Source: an uncultured Clostridia bacterium
Lineage (GTDB): Bacteria; Bacillota; Clostridia; Oscillospirales; Acutalibacteraceae
Assembly (NCBI GenBank): GCA_937916195.1
Contig: CALFTO010000014.1
Coordinates: 1 to 29,217, forward strand
Direction of reading: 5' to 3'
Length of the DNA stretch: 29,217 bases
In this document: in pieces, positions 21,674 to 29,217 of the stretch
Layout of the letters: each line of letters starts with the position of its first letter
Numbering within the stretch: position 1 is the stretch's first letter
Translations under genes and position numbers: made by a program
The notes under the pieces: model-generated
Database searches by the model: none
Seen by the model: the letters and a program-made list of their open reading frames with translations, nothing else
What the model was told of the DNA's origin: nothing

Positions 21674-23500
21674 TTAAATGGTTATTTTATACTTTTGGAG
21701 CCAATAGTTGATTTGCACAAAATATGCAATAGTCTGCGGTGTGGTCATAAGCTGGCCATACCACGGCTCATGTCTTTCTGTATTCAATAGTTTCTGCAAT
21801 TCTTCTTTTTTTATGAATGTTAAAATAGGTGATGACCGATTTTCAATAATTTCCGTAAGCATATTAGAAACTAATCTTAAATATTCGGGATTATGAGTTT
21901 TTGGATATGGACTCTTTTTTCGCCACAGTACTTCGTCGGGCAAAATACCTGTTACTGCCTGCCTTAAAAGACCTTTTTCATATGACTTATAGTCTTTATA
22001 TTCCCACGGCACAGAATACAGATATTCAGCAATTCTATAGTCGCAGAATGGCACTCGCACTTCAAGTGCATTATACATACTCATTCTGTCCTTGCGGTCC
22101 AAAAGTGTTTGCATAAACCAATCAAGATTTAACTTCATCATTTCTTTCATTCTGGCTTCAAGAGGGGAAATACCGCAGATTTTTGATGTGTTAATAAGTG
22201 TGTCTTTATATCTTGAATACACATAATCTTCACCGTTTGGTATGCGAATATCGTCTTTAATAAATGATTTGCGATACATCGTTGATTGCGCCCATGGAAA
22301 ACCGTTTATAGCCCTAATTTCTTTATCTCTGTACCACGGGTATCCGCCGAAAATCTCGTCTGCACATTCGCCTGACAATGCTACTGTACAATGCTTTTTA
22401 ATTTCTTTGCAGAAGAGTAATAGTGAAGAGTCAACATCAGCCATTCCCGGTAAATCGCGGGCATCAACAGCATCTAAAAGCGCGTTTGCAAGGTCTTTAT
22501 TGTTAAGTGTGATTAAATGATGCTCACAATTGAGGTAATCACACATTTTTTTAATGTATTCGGTATCACTGTTCGGTTGAAATTTGCTCTTTTTAAAGTA
22601 TTTGTCATTATCCTCGTAAGTTACAGAAAAAGTTTTTAACTGTTGACCTTTTTCTTTGAAATATGAATTTGCGATTGATGAAATTATACTTGAATCAAGA
22701 CCACCTGAAAGAAATGTTCCAACGGGCACATCTGACACTAATTGTCTTGTTATTGCGTCCTTAACAAGAAAACGCACCTTTTCAACTGTTTGTTCAAAAT
22801 TATCCTTATGTTCGCGGTCTTTGAGCGTCCAGTATTTTCTTATTTTTATTCCGCTTTTTGTGTAATAGCCACAGCAGGCGGGTTTAACTTCATTTATGCC
22901 TTTAAATACACCACAACCGGGAGTTCTGCCTGGTCCTATAAACATAATTTCAGCAATTGAATTTTCATTTATAAGTGGCTCAACATATTGGTGAGCAAGT
23001 AACGCCTTGATTTCAGAGCCAAATATAAATGAGTTGTTTACTACTGTGTAAAATAACGGTTTAACGCCAATTCTGTCGCGGGCAAAGAATAACCTTTTCT
23101 CTGCTCCATCCCAAACAGCAAATGCGAAAATACCATTGAATTTTTCAACACATTTTTCTTTCCACTCAACAAAGGCTTTTAATACAACTTCTGTGTCAGA
23201 ATGCCCCAAAAATTTATGACCTAATTGCTTTAATTCGTCGCGAACTTCTTCGGTATTATACAATTCGCCGTTGTATACAAGCGTGTATTCATTTCCTCCG
23301 TATTTTGTAGTCATTGGCTGAATTCCATTTTCAATGTCAATAACGCAAAGACGGGAATGAACAAGAGCCGCGTTGTCTTTAATATAAATTCCGTTCTGGT
23401 CAGGTCCGCGAGGAGCGAGTACTTTTTGCATCCTCAAAAAAGAGTCTTTATTTTTAATTACAGAGTGAGAAAACGAAACTTCGCCTGCAATACCGCACAT
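21674..23500 (-). CDS. asnB: Asparagine synthetase, glutamine-hydrolysing
   Basis: Makes asparagine from aspartate, glutamine and ATP. The 608-aa protein begins MCGIAGEV, with Cys2 exposed as the class II glutaminase nucleophile after Met removal; Arg50, NGE (77-79) and Asp102 complete that site. The synthetase domain has the PP-loop SGGLDSS (265-271) and later CADEIFGGYPWY. Length is typical of the Bacillus AsnB/AsnH type. The ribosome site GAGGTGA is good; the leader before it is under 120 bp, too short for a T-box. I could not find a convincing promoter in that AT-rich stretch. ldh follows 11 bp downstream, an unusual pairing. Confidence 0.95.
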   Translation of the reverse strand: MCGIAGEVSFSHSVIKNKDSFLRMQKVLAPRGPDQNGIYIKDNAALVHSRLCVIDIENGIQPMTTKYGGNEYTLVYNGELYNTEEVRDELKQLGHKFLGHSDTEVVLKAFVEWKEKCVEKFNGIFAFAVWDGAEKRLFFARDRIGVKPLFYTVVNNSFIFGSEIKALLAHQYVEPLINENSIAEIMFIGPGRTPGCGVFKGINEVKPACCGYYTKSGIKIRKYWTLKDREHKDNFEQTVEKVRFLVKDAITRQLVSDVPVGTFLSGGLDSSIISSIANSYFKEKGQQLKTFSVTYEDNDKYFKKSKFQPNSDTEYIKKMCDYLNCEHHLITLNNKDLANALLDAVDARDLPGMADVDSSLLLFCKEIKKHCTVALSGECADEIFGGYPWYRDKEIRAINGFPWAQSTMYRKSFIKDDIRIPNGEDYVYSRYKDTLINTSKICGISPLEARMKEMMKLNLDWFMQTLLDRKDRMSMYNALEVRVPFCDYRIAEYLYSVPWEYKDYKSYEKGLLRQAVTGILPDEVLWRKKSPYPKTHNPEYLRLVSNMLTEIIENRSSPILTFIKKEELQKLLNTERHEPWYGQLMTTPQTIAYFVQINYWLQKYKITI

Positions 23501-23616
23501 AAAATCACCTCAAAAAATTTGCTTCATAATAGAATATGAAAAAGTGCTTAAAAAATACTCAATAAATCTTTAATTTTGAATTGTATTATGTTAATATATG
23601 GATTGAGGTGATATTT

Positions 23617-25149
23617 TTGTCACGTTTTTTAAATCATATTGGTTCATTTTTTCCTAAACTTCAAAAGGATTTCAAAATTTATGATGGTGAAATCTTTTCT
23701 GAGGTTTATGAGGGTGATTTTTATAAAGATATTCCATACAGAAAATACATAAATTTTGATTTACGACTCCCTTTGCACGACGCAAAATATATTCGCGATT
23801 TCGGTGCAAAGGCCGATGACAGCTCAATAAATAACGCACGAATGATTAATACAACAATTGAAGCTTGCCATAAAAACGGTGGTGGAATTGTCGTTGTTGA
23901 TGGTGGCAACTATACTTGCGGAACAATTTACCTTAAAAGTAATGTTGTTTTGTATATTGCTGACGGCTCGTCAATTATAGCATCGCATAATACTGATGAT
24001 TTTACCGAAAACGCATTAATATATGCTAATAATTGTGAAAATATTGGCATTGTAGGTCCGGGTAAAATCTGCGGTGAGGGTAATTTCTTTTCACTTGCTC
24101 CCCATTTACCACCGAAAACGGAACCTTTTAACAAAACTTTAGATGTGTGGGATTTGCGTCAGGAATACAGAAAAAGAATTCGTTTTCCGCACAAGAGTAA
24201 ATATGGCTATTTGATGCTTTTGAAAAACTGCAATCACATTAAGCTTTATAACTTAATTCTTGAAAATTCTGCAATGTGGACGGTAAATGTTAATTCTTCG
24301 AATGATGTTAACATATCAAATGTGGTGATAAATAATAACCGTCACGTTGCAAATTGTGACGGCATTGATATTTGTGGCTCTTCAAATGTTATTGTTAAGA
24401 ATTGCTTTGTTTCTACTGCTGATGACGGAATTGTTCTTAAAAACAGTTATGGTATTGAAACTTCAGGTGATGATGGACTAAAAATCAAGAACAATCTTGA
24501 CGTTGCTTGTAAGCGTGGTATGAGCAATATTTATATTCACGATTGCGAGGTTATATCTTGTACTAATGCTTTTAAAATCGGCACAGAAACATCTTTAGAT
24601 ATCAGTGATGTAACAGTTGAAAACTGCAAATTCTATCTGACTGACATTTATCCCGCCGGCGTTAGCGGAATTTCAATTGAATCCTGCGATGGCGCAAAGG
24701 TAAGCAATATCAATATTTCTGATATTGAAATGGATTCTATGGCTTGTCCCGTGTTTATTAGGCTAAATAATCGCAATGGAGATAACAAGCCCGACCTTAA
24801 CGGTATGGGTGAATTTAGCAATATTTCAATCAAAAATATCAAGGCTAAAAATGTTGAAATACCTGTAATGATTATGGGAATTCCTAAACAGAAAATTAAA
24901 GATGTGGAACTTTTTAATTTTGATTCAAGATATGCTGAAGGAAAAGATTATTTCGATTTACGCTTTAAAATTCCTGAGCAAGAGAAAGAATACCCCGAAT
25001 GTAACCGTTTCAGAAATATAAATGCTTACGGAATTTTTGTGCGTCACGCTGAAAACATATCGTTAGAGAATTTTAAAGTTAAACCAAGGGAAAAAACACA
25101 CCGCAAGTTCAAGAAAATAATTGATTGTGTTAATTTCAGTATAAAATAA
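23617..25149 (+). CDS. GH28-like right-handed beta-helix protein (divergent polygalacturonase family)
   Basis: A 510-aa protein without a signal peptide. After an N-terminal extension it has the pectate-lyase-like opening DAKYIRDFGAKADDSSINN, GGGIVVVDGGNYTCGTIYLKSNV and many beta-helix coils. The GH28 NxD site is present (N246-C-D248) and so is the Asp pair D269-D270 (STADDGIVLKN). The expected GHG and RIK motifs are not found where they should be; those places read CTNAFKIGTET and SGISIES. It may act on a different substrate or be a lyase or epimerase-like relative. I start at TTG 23617 because GAGGTGA lies 6 bases upstream; the earlier in-frame TTG 23581 has no ribosome site. The acetyltransferase follows at 10 bp. 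Confidence 0.8.
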   Translation: MSRFLNHIGSFFPKLQKDFKIYDGEIFSEVYEGDFYKDIPYRKYINFDLRLPLHDAKYIRDFGAKADDSSINNARMINTTIEACHKNGGGIVVVDGGNYTCGTIYLKSNVVLYIADGSSIIASHNTDDFTENALIYANNCENIGIVGPGKICGEGNFFSLAPHLPPKTEPFNKTLDVWDLRQEYRKRIRFPHKSKYGYLMLLKNCNHIKLYNLILENSAMWTVNVNSSNDVNISNVVINNNRHVANCDGIDICGSSNVIVKNCFVSTADDGIVLKNSYGIETSGDDGLKIKNNLDVACKRGMSNIYIHDCEVISCTNAFKIGTETSLDISDVTVENCKFYLTDIYPAGVSGISIESCDGAKVSNINISDIEMDSMACPVFIRLNNRNGDNKPDLNGMGEFSNISIKNIKAKNVEIPVMIMGIPKQKIKDVELFNFDSRYAEGKDYFDLRFKIPEQEKEYPECNRFRNINAYGIFVRHAENISLENFKVKPREKTHRKFKKIIDCVNFSIK

Positions 25150-25159
25150 GGTGAAAGTT

Positions 25160-25762
25160 ATGGATATTCGTGAAAAAATGCATAGTGGAGATTTGTATTT
25201 GTCAATGGACGAAGATTTATTCAATGAACAACTCACTTTCCTTGACAAACTTTATGATTTCAATATGACAAGACCAACTGAGTTGGAAAAACGAACTGAA
25301 ATGCTTAAAAATATGTTTGCAGAAATAGGTGAGGAGTGCTATATTGAGCCACCGCTCCATTCAAATTGGGCAGGAAAACACGTGCATTTTGGCAAAGGTG
25401 TTTATGCGAATTTCAACTTAACACTTGTTGATGATACTCATATTTATGTAGGGGATTATACAATGTTCGGCCCAAATGTTGTGCTTGCAACTGCAGGACA
25501 TCCAATTTTACCGGAGCTTCGCCCGCTTGCGTATCAGTACAATATGCCAATACATATCGGTAAAAACTGTTGGCTCGGTGCAGGCGTTATAGTATTGCCC
25601 GGCGTCACAATCGGCGATAATACAGTTATTGGTGCTGGTAGTGTTGTAACAAAGGATATCCCCGCAAATGTTGTCGCAGTCGGTAATCCTTGCAAAGTGT
25701 TACGTGAAATCAATGACCACGATAGAGAATTTTATTTTAAAGATAGAAAAATAATGCTTTAA
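25160..25762 (+). CDS. Sugar O-acetyltransferase, LacA/Maa type (left-handed beta-helix)
   Basis: A 200-aa hexapeptide-repeat transferase that moves acetyl from acetyl-CoA to a sugar hydroxyl. It has the Maa-type N-terminal helix region (MDIREKMHSGDLYLSMDEDL), then hexapeptide coils (VGDYTMFGPNVVL, IGKNCWLGAGVIVLPGVTIG, DNTVIGAGSVVTKDIPANVV) and catalytic His114 in ATAGHP. ATG 25160 is chosen over GTG 25151, since AAGGTGA sits 6-12 bases before the ATG. It is paired with the GH28-like gene, which suggests a shared sugar pathway, perhaps acetylated plant-wall sugars; this is inference. The stop codon is part of the terminator stem. Confidence 0.88.
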   Translation: MDIREKMHSGDLYLSMDEDLFNEQLTFLDKLYDFNMTRPTELEKRTEMLKNMFAEIGEECYIEPPLHSNWAGKHVHFGKGVYANFNLTLVDDTHIYVGDYTMFGPNVVLATAGHPILPELRPLAYQYNMPIHIGKNCWLGAGVIVLPGVTIGDNTVIGAGSVVTKDIPANVVAVGNPCKVLREINDHDREFYFKDRKIML

Positions 25763-25807
25763 TTACATAAGAAAAACCGCACAAATGTGCGGTTTTTCTT
25801 ATGTAAT
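25762..25807. terminator. Bidirectional terminator with a perfect 21-bp stem shared by two convergent genes
   Basis: Arms 25762-25782 and 25787-25807 are perfect complements with loop AAAT; the core is AAAAACCGCAC / GTGCGGTTTTT, so there is an A-run and a T-run for both directions. The stem contains the end of the acetyltransferase stop codon and the whole trmO stop codon (25799-25801). Confidence 0.92.
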
Positions 25808-26479
25808 ATCAACTATTTCAAGTTCTTTATTATTAACTTTAAACTTTACCTGCATATCGCCAAATCTCATACCATAAATTCTTTCGGGGTCATCCTGATA
25901 TGAAGGGCGGGGGTCTTGTCTGAGTGTTTCAAATAAACCGTCAGCAATGTCAAAAGGAATTCTACTTAAAATTTCATCACTGCATTTGACTTCGAGAGTA
26001 CCTTTGAGTTCATTAAGTGCAAATCCGTTAGAAGCATCTGCTCTGATGTCCGTATATGGTAAATACGGCTTTATATCAATAATTGGTGTACCGTTCATTA
26101 AGTCTGCACCACCAACATATAATATTTTTCCCTGTTTATAATTGAAGTCTGTTTTTATAAGTTTTACACAAGATAAGCCTATTCTGTTAGGTCTGAATGG
26201 TGAGCGGCTGGCAAATACGCCAACATGCTTATTACCACCTAATTTTGGTGGTCTTACAGTTGGTGTAATACTATTTTTGTCAACATCTGAAAAGTACCAC
26301 ACTAACCATAAGTGTGTAAACTCTTCAATTTCTCTAAAGAAATCAGGGTCATTGTATTCTTTTTCAAATATAATTCTTGAAACCATACTTTCCGATAATC
26401 CGCTCTGTCGCGGAATACCGAATTTTTCTTTGTAATCGTTGTAAATATAGCCTATTGGTTCAATTGTTATTCTTCCCAT
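25799..26479 (-). CDS. trmO: tRNA (N6-threonylcarbamoyladenosine-37)-methyltransferase TrmO
   Basis: A 226-aa TsaA/VirR/YaeB-family protein that methylates t6A37 of certain tRNAs with S-adenosylmethionine. The family signature GVFASRSPFRPNRIGLS (87-103) is complete, together with PIGYIYNDYKEKFGIPRQ at the start, the segment DIKPYLPYTD, and the C-terminal domain with LRQDPRPSYQDDPERIYGM. The start ATG 26479 has GAGGTGG upstream. A TATACT box with a TG extension (minus strand, 26504-26499) could be its promoter, but no -35 is clear. It is divergent from rubrerythrin. Confidence 0.92.
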   Translation of the reverse strand: MGRITIEPIGYIYNDYKEKFGIPRQSGLSESMVSRIIFEKEYNDPDFFREIEEFTHLWLVWYFSDVDKNSITPTVRPPKLGGNKHVGVFASRSPFRPNRIGLSCVKLIKTDFNYKQGKILYVGGADLMNGTPIIDIKPYLPYTDIRADASNGFALNELKGTLEVKCSDEILSRIPFDIADGLFETLRQDPRPSYQDDPERIYGMRFGDMQVKFKVNNKELEIVDIT

Positions 26480-26525
26480 ATTTTTCCACCTCGAAAGAAG
26501 TATAACACATTTTAAAAAATTTTTC

Positions 26526-26561
26526 TACAATTGTTGTATTTTTTGAAAAATATGGTAGAAT
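26526..26561 (+). promoter_or_regulatory. Probable promoter of rubrerythrin with a dyad over the -35 box
   Basis: -35 TTGTAT (26534-26539), 16-bp spacer, -10 TAGAAT (26556-26561). TACAA (26526-26530), TTG, TTGTA (26534-26538) forms a short 5-3-5 dyad over the -35 and could be an operator for a PerR-type repressor. It does not match the long dyad at 4605. Confidence 0.4.
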
Positions 26562-26591
26562 AATAATATAAATTTTAAAGGAGTGATTTCA

Positions 26592-27131
26592 ATGGAACTT
26601 AAAGGTTCAAAAACTGAAGCTAATCTCATGACTGCTTTTGCAGGTGAGTCACAGGCAAGAAACAAATACACATATTACGCATCAAAGGCTAAAAAAGACG
26701 GCTATGTTCAGATAGCACAGATTTTTGAAGAAACAGCTAACAATGAAAAAGAGCACGCAAAAATCTGGTTTAAACTTCTTCACGACGGCGGTATTCCCAC
26801 AACTGTTGAAAACCTCAAGGATGCTGCTGCAGGCGAGAATTATGAATGGACAGAAATGTACGCTGAATTTGCAAAAGTTGCCAAAGAAGAGGGTTTTGAC
26901 CATATTGCAGCACTTTTCGAGATGGTTGCAAAAATCGAAAAAGACCACGAAGAAAGATATAAGAAGCTTCTCGCAAATATTGAGGGCGGTCTTGTATTCT
27001 CACGCGACGGCGATATGATGTGGATTTGCTCAAATTGTGGACACGTTCACATTGGTAAGGCTGCTCCCGAACTTTGTCCCGTATGTGCTCACCCCAAGGC
27101 ATATTTTATGATGAAAGTAGAAAACTATTAA
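26592..27131 (+). CDS. rbr: Rubrerythrin (classical domain order)
   Basis: Peroxide reductase of anaerobes, 179 aa. The N-terminal diiron four-helix domain carries Glu19 (AGESQARNKY), Glu52/His55 (EKEH) and Glu116/His119 (EKDH); the C-terminal rubredoxin-like domain has Cys146, Cys149, Cys162 and Cys165. It starts at ATG 26592, with AGGAGTGA 5-12 bases before; the in-frame GTG at 26583 lies inside that ribosome site. It is a single gene with a promoter and terminator, and gives the organism a second rubrerythrin beside the reverse type at 3629. Confidence 0.95.
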   Translation: MELKGSKTEANLMTAFAGESQARNKYTYYASKAKKDGYVQIAQIFEETANNEKEHAKIWFKLLHDGGIPTTVENLKDAAAGENYEWTEMYAEFAKVAKEEGFDHIAALFEMVAKIEKDHEERYKKLLANIEGGLVFSRDGDMMWICSNCGHVHIGKAAPELCPVCAHPKAYFMMKVENY

Positions 27132-27136
27132 TTTTT

Positions 27137-27170
27137 ACAAAAAGTGGAGTTTAAATACTCCACTTTTTTA
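27137..27170 (+). terminator. Rho-independent terminator after rubrerythrin
   Basis: Perfect 12-bp stem AAAAAGTGGAGT (27139-27150) / ACTCCACTTTTT (27157-27168), loop TTAAAT, with an extra T after the stem. Confidence 0.88.
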
Positions 27171-27192
27171 CATATACTGTGCTTTGATTTTA

Positions 27193-27222
27193 TTGACATA
27201 CAACATATAAATATGTTATTAT
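27193..27222 (+). promoter_or_regulatory. Promoter of the pyr operon with a 16-bp dyad inside the spacer
   Basis: -35 TTGACA (27193-27198, full consensus), 18-bp spacer, -10 TATTAT (27217-27222). AACATAT (27202-27208), AA, ATATGTT (27211-27217) is a perfect dyad filling the spacer, where a bound repressor would exclude RNA polymerase. The leader is about 35 bases, too short for PyrR-type attenuation. Confidence 0.55.
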
Positions 27223-27261
27223 TTTATGGAGTAAGAATTCGTTTTTATAATAGGTGATACA

Positions 27262-28527
27262 ATGAAACAGTTAATTAAAAATGCAACAGTATTTTTTGAC
27301 TCACAATTTGTTAAAAAAGACATTTTAATTGACGACGGAATTATTGCCGAAATTTCTGACTCATTAGCGCCTGAATGTGCCGATATTATCTACAATTTTA
27401 AAGATTACTATGTATTTCCCGGTTTTACAGATGTACACGTGCATCTGCGTGAGCCGGGTTTTTCTTATAAGGAAACTATCAAGACAGGCACAATGGCTTC
27501 TGCAAGAGGCGGATACACTTCGGTTTGTTCGATGCCGAATTTAAATCCTGTTCCCGACTCGGTTGAGCATTTGCAAGAGCAGTTAGATATTATAGAAAAA
27601 GATGCCGTGATTAATGTACATCCTTATGCTTCAATTACTGTAAATGAAATGGGTGAAGAACTTTCTCAAATGGCTGAAATGTCAAATATGTGTGTAGCAT
27701 ACTCTGACGACGGCAGAGGAGTTCAGAGTGACAATATGATGCTTGAGGCAATGAAAATTGCTAAAGAGCATAACAAAATGATTGTTGCTCACTGTGAAGT
27801 TAATGACTTGCTTGAAGGCGGTTATATTCACAAAGGTAAATATGCTTTAGAACACAATCATAAAGGAATTTGTTCTGAAAGTGAATGGAAACAAATTGAA
27901 CGTGATATTGAACTTGTTAAACAGACCGGTTGTGCTTATCACGTTTGCCATATCTCAACAAAAGAGAGCGTTGATTTGATACGTAAGGCAAAAAAAGATG
28001 GTGTTGACATTACCTGCGAAACAGGACCTCATTACCTTGTGCTTTCTGATAAGGATTTACAAGAAGACGGCAGATTTAAAATGAATCCGCCACTTCGCGA
28101 CGAGAGTGATAAAGAAGCTTTAATTCAAGGTATGCTTGATGGCACAATTGATATGATTGCAACCGACCACGCACCACATAGTGCAGAAGAAAAGTCAAAA
28201 GGACTTGAAAGGAGTAATATGGGTGTTGTGGGCATTGAAACCGCATTTCCAATAATGTACACATATTTTGTAAAAACTGGTATTATTTCACTTGAAAGAC
28301 TTATGGAATTACTTTCAGTTAATGCTAACCAAAGATTTAATATCGGAAGTGAAGTTAAAGTAGGTAATAAAGCTGATTTAACAGTTTTTGATTTGAATGA
28401 AAAATACACCGTAAATCCTGACGATTTTCTTTCAAAGGGCAAGAGTACTCCTTTTGAAAATATGGAAGTTTACGGTAAATGTAAAATGACAATATGCAAC
28501 GGTAAGGTTGCTTGGGAGGATAAATAA
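27262..28527 (+). CDS. pyrC: Dihydroorotase
   Basis: Cyclises carbamoyl-aspartate to dihydroorotate in de novo pyrimidine synthesis. The 421-aa class I enzyme (amidohydrolase superfamily) has the metal-binding DVHVHLREPG (57-66), SMPNLNPVPDS, AHCEVND, the CHIST segment with a metal histidine, and the catalytic Asp in ATDHAPHS. Start ATG 27262 follows AGGTGA. Its TAA shares one base with the pyrK ATG (TAATG), so the two are translationally coupled. The rest of the pyr operon probably continues past the right edge. Confidence 0.95.
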   Translation: MKQLIKNATVFFDSQFVKKDILIDDGIIAEISDSLAPECADIIYNFKDYYVFPGFTDVHVHLREPGFSYKETIKTGTMASARGGYTSVCSMPNLNPVPDSVEHLQEQLDIIEKDAVINVHPYASITVNEMGEELSQMAEMSNMCVAYSDDGRGVQSDNMMLEAMKIAKEHNKMIVAHCEVNDLLEGGYIHKGKYALEHNHKGICSESEWKQIERDIELVKQTGCAYHVCHISTKESVDLIRKAKKDGVDITCETGPHYLVLSDKDLQEDGRFKMNPPLRDESDKEALIQGMLDGTIDMIATDHAPHSAEEKSKGLERSNMGVVGIETAFPIMYTYFVKTGIISLERLMELLSVNANQRFNIGSEVKVGNKADLTVFDLNEKYTVNPDDFLSKGKSTPFENMEVYGKCKMTICNGKVAWEDK

Positions 28528-29217
28528 TGTATCAGGGGTTTTATGAAATTAAATCAAATGTAAAACTGACTGAAAGTATTTACGAAATGGTGCTTGAGGG
28601 TGATACATCTTCAATAACAGCACCCGGTCAGTTTATCAATATCAAAATTGATGGTTTTTATCTTCGTCGTCCTATTTCAATCTGTGATTACAATGAAAAT
28701 ACAATCACAATAATCTATAAGGTTGTGGGCGAAGGTACAGAAGTTATGAGCAAAATGAACACAGGCGAAAAGCTTGATGTTCTTTGTGGTTTAGGCAACG
28801 GATTTGATACTTCAAAATCATTGGACAAGCCTGTACTTATTGGTGGTGGTGTTGGTGTTCCGCCTATGTATAATCTTTGCAAAAAGCTTATAGCAGAGGG
28901 CAAAAAGGTAACAGTTATTCTCGGCTTTAATAAAAAAGAAGAAATCTTCTATGAAGACGAATTCAAACAGCTTGGTGCTGATGTTAAAGTTACAACTGTT
29001 GACGGTTCATATGGCGTTAAAGGATTTGTAACAGATGCTCTCAAAGATACAGAGTATTCATATTTTTATACTTGCGGACCAATGCCAATGTTCAAGGCAA
29101 TTGAAAATACTGCCACCACAAGTGGTCAATATAGCTTTGAAGAACGAATGGGATGTGGCTTCGGTGCTTGTATGGGTTGCTCATGCAAGACTAAATACGG
29201 TAATAAACGAATTTGTA
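28527..29217 (+). CDS. pyrK: Dihydroorotate dehydrogenase electron transfer subunit PyrK, 3' truncated
   Basis: The frame stays open to the end of the window, giving 230 residues of about 250 expected. PyrK passes electrons from dihydroorotate (PyrD type 1B) to NAD+ through FAD and a 2Fe-2S cluster. Seen: FAD-binding YLRRPISICD (about 45-54), the glycine-rich LIGGGVGVPPMYNL, TCGPMPMFKAI for NAD, and the cluster cysteines in GCGFGACMGCSC (about 212-223), with a fourth Cys at the very edge (RIC). It starts at ATG 28527, overlapping the pyrC stop by one base. PyrD is expected just downstream. Confidence 0.94.
   Translation, partial: MYQGFYEIKSNVKLTESIYEMVLEGDTSSITAPGQFINIKIDGFYLRRPISICDYNENTITIIYKVVGEGTEVMSKMNTGEKLDVLCGLGNGFDTSKSLDKPVLIGGGVGVPPMYNLCKKLIAEGKKVTVILGFNKKEEIFYEDEFKQLGADVKVTTVDGSYGVKGFVTDALKDTEYSYFYTCGPMPMFKAIENTATTSGQYSFEERMGCGFGACMGCSCKTKYGNKRIC

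Noticed and set aside
23501..23616. T-box riboswitch before asnB and promoters for the divergent asnB and GH28-like genes
   Set aside because: The gap is about 116 bp, too short for a T-box, and no -35/-10 pair with 16-18 bp spacing stood out on either strand.
1..29217. CRISPR array, tRNA or rRNA gene, prophage or defence island
   Set aside because: No regularly spaced repeats, cloverleaf candidates, phage structural genes or known defence proteins were seen on reading both strands.

Overview
The window is about 29.2 kb of AT-rich, gene-dense chromosome from an anaerobic, low-GC Gram-positive bacterium, most likely an endospore-forming gut or rumen Clostridia of the Ruminococcaceae/Oscillospirales type. 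The evidence is the Bacillus-like order prkC-rsgA-thiN-spoVM (a sporulation gene), a PASTA-repeat kinase, rubrerythrins of both domain orders plus a PerR-like regulator, a dockerin-bearing secreted protein, and intracellular carbohydrate-active proteins. This lineage call is inference; no 16S or marker search was possible.

Layout. 1-3540 (+): 3' part of prkC, then rsgA, thiN, a 49-aa membrane protein and the 26-aa spoVM. 3629-4590 (-): perR-like regulator followed by reverse rubrerythrin, behind a strong promoter with a perfect dyad operator. 4686-8024 (+): a GHL10 lipoprotein and a secreted SH3/glucosaminidase/Big_2/dockerin protein. 8059-9030 (-): membrane-anchored alpha/beta hydrolase. 9179-12795 (+): DivIVA-like coiled coil, a lone class I fumarase beta subunit and PcrA helicase. 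12951-14051 (+): XRE regulator. 14092-16907 (-): a GH123-like DUF4091 protein coupled by an ATGA overlap to a RodA/FtsW glycosyltransferase. 17061-19962 (+): TypA and a divergent MreB. About 19968-20663: an IS200-type element with only tnpA (-). 20706-23500 (-): asnB then ldh. 23617-25762 (+): GH28-like beta-helix protein and a LacA/Maa-type acetyltransferase. 25799-26479 (-): TrmO. 26592-27131 (+): classical rubrerythrin. 27262-end (+): pyrC and the start of pyrK.

Most of the region is housekeeping: envelope growth (PrkC, RodA, MreB-like, DivIVA-like, the wall hydrolase), ribosome and translation factors (RsgA, TypA, TrmO), peroxide defence and pyrimidine synthesis. I see no CRISPR array, tRNA, rRNA, prophage or toxin-antitoxin module, and no clear large undescribed system. 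The points most worth a second look are: an MreB homologue that has lost its phosphate-2 motif; two hairpins with compensatory base changes that bracket the IS200 unit; an orphan fumarase beta subunit; a dockerin on a wall hydrolase; a hairpin that would hide the ribosome binding site of the small gene before spoVM; and a GH28-like protein without the usual catalytic motifs.

The only stretch over 300 bases without a large gene, 3243-3628, holds two small genes, an RBS-covering hairpin and two terminators.
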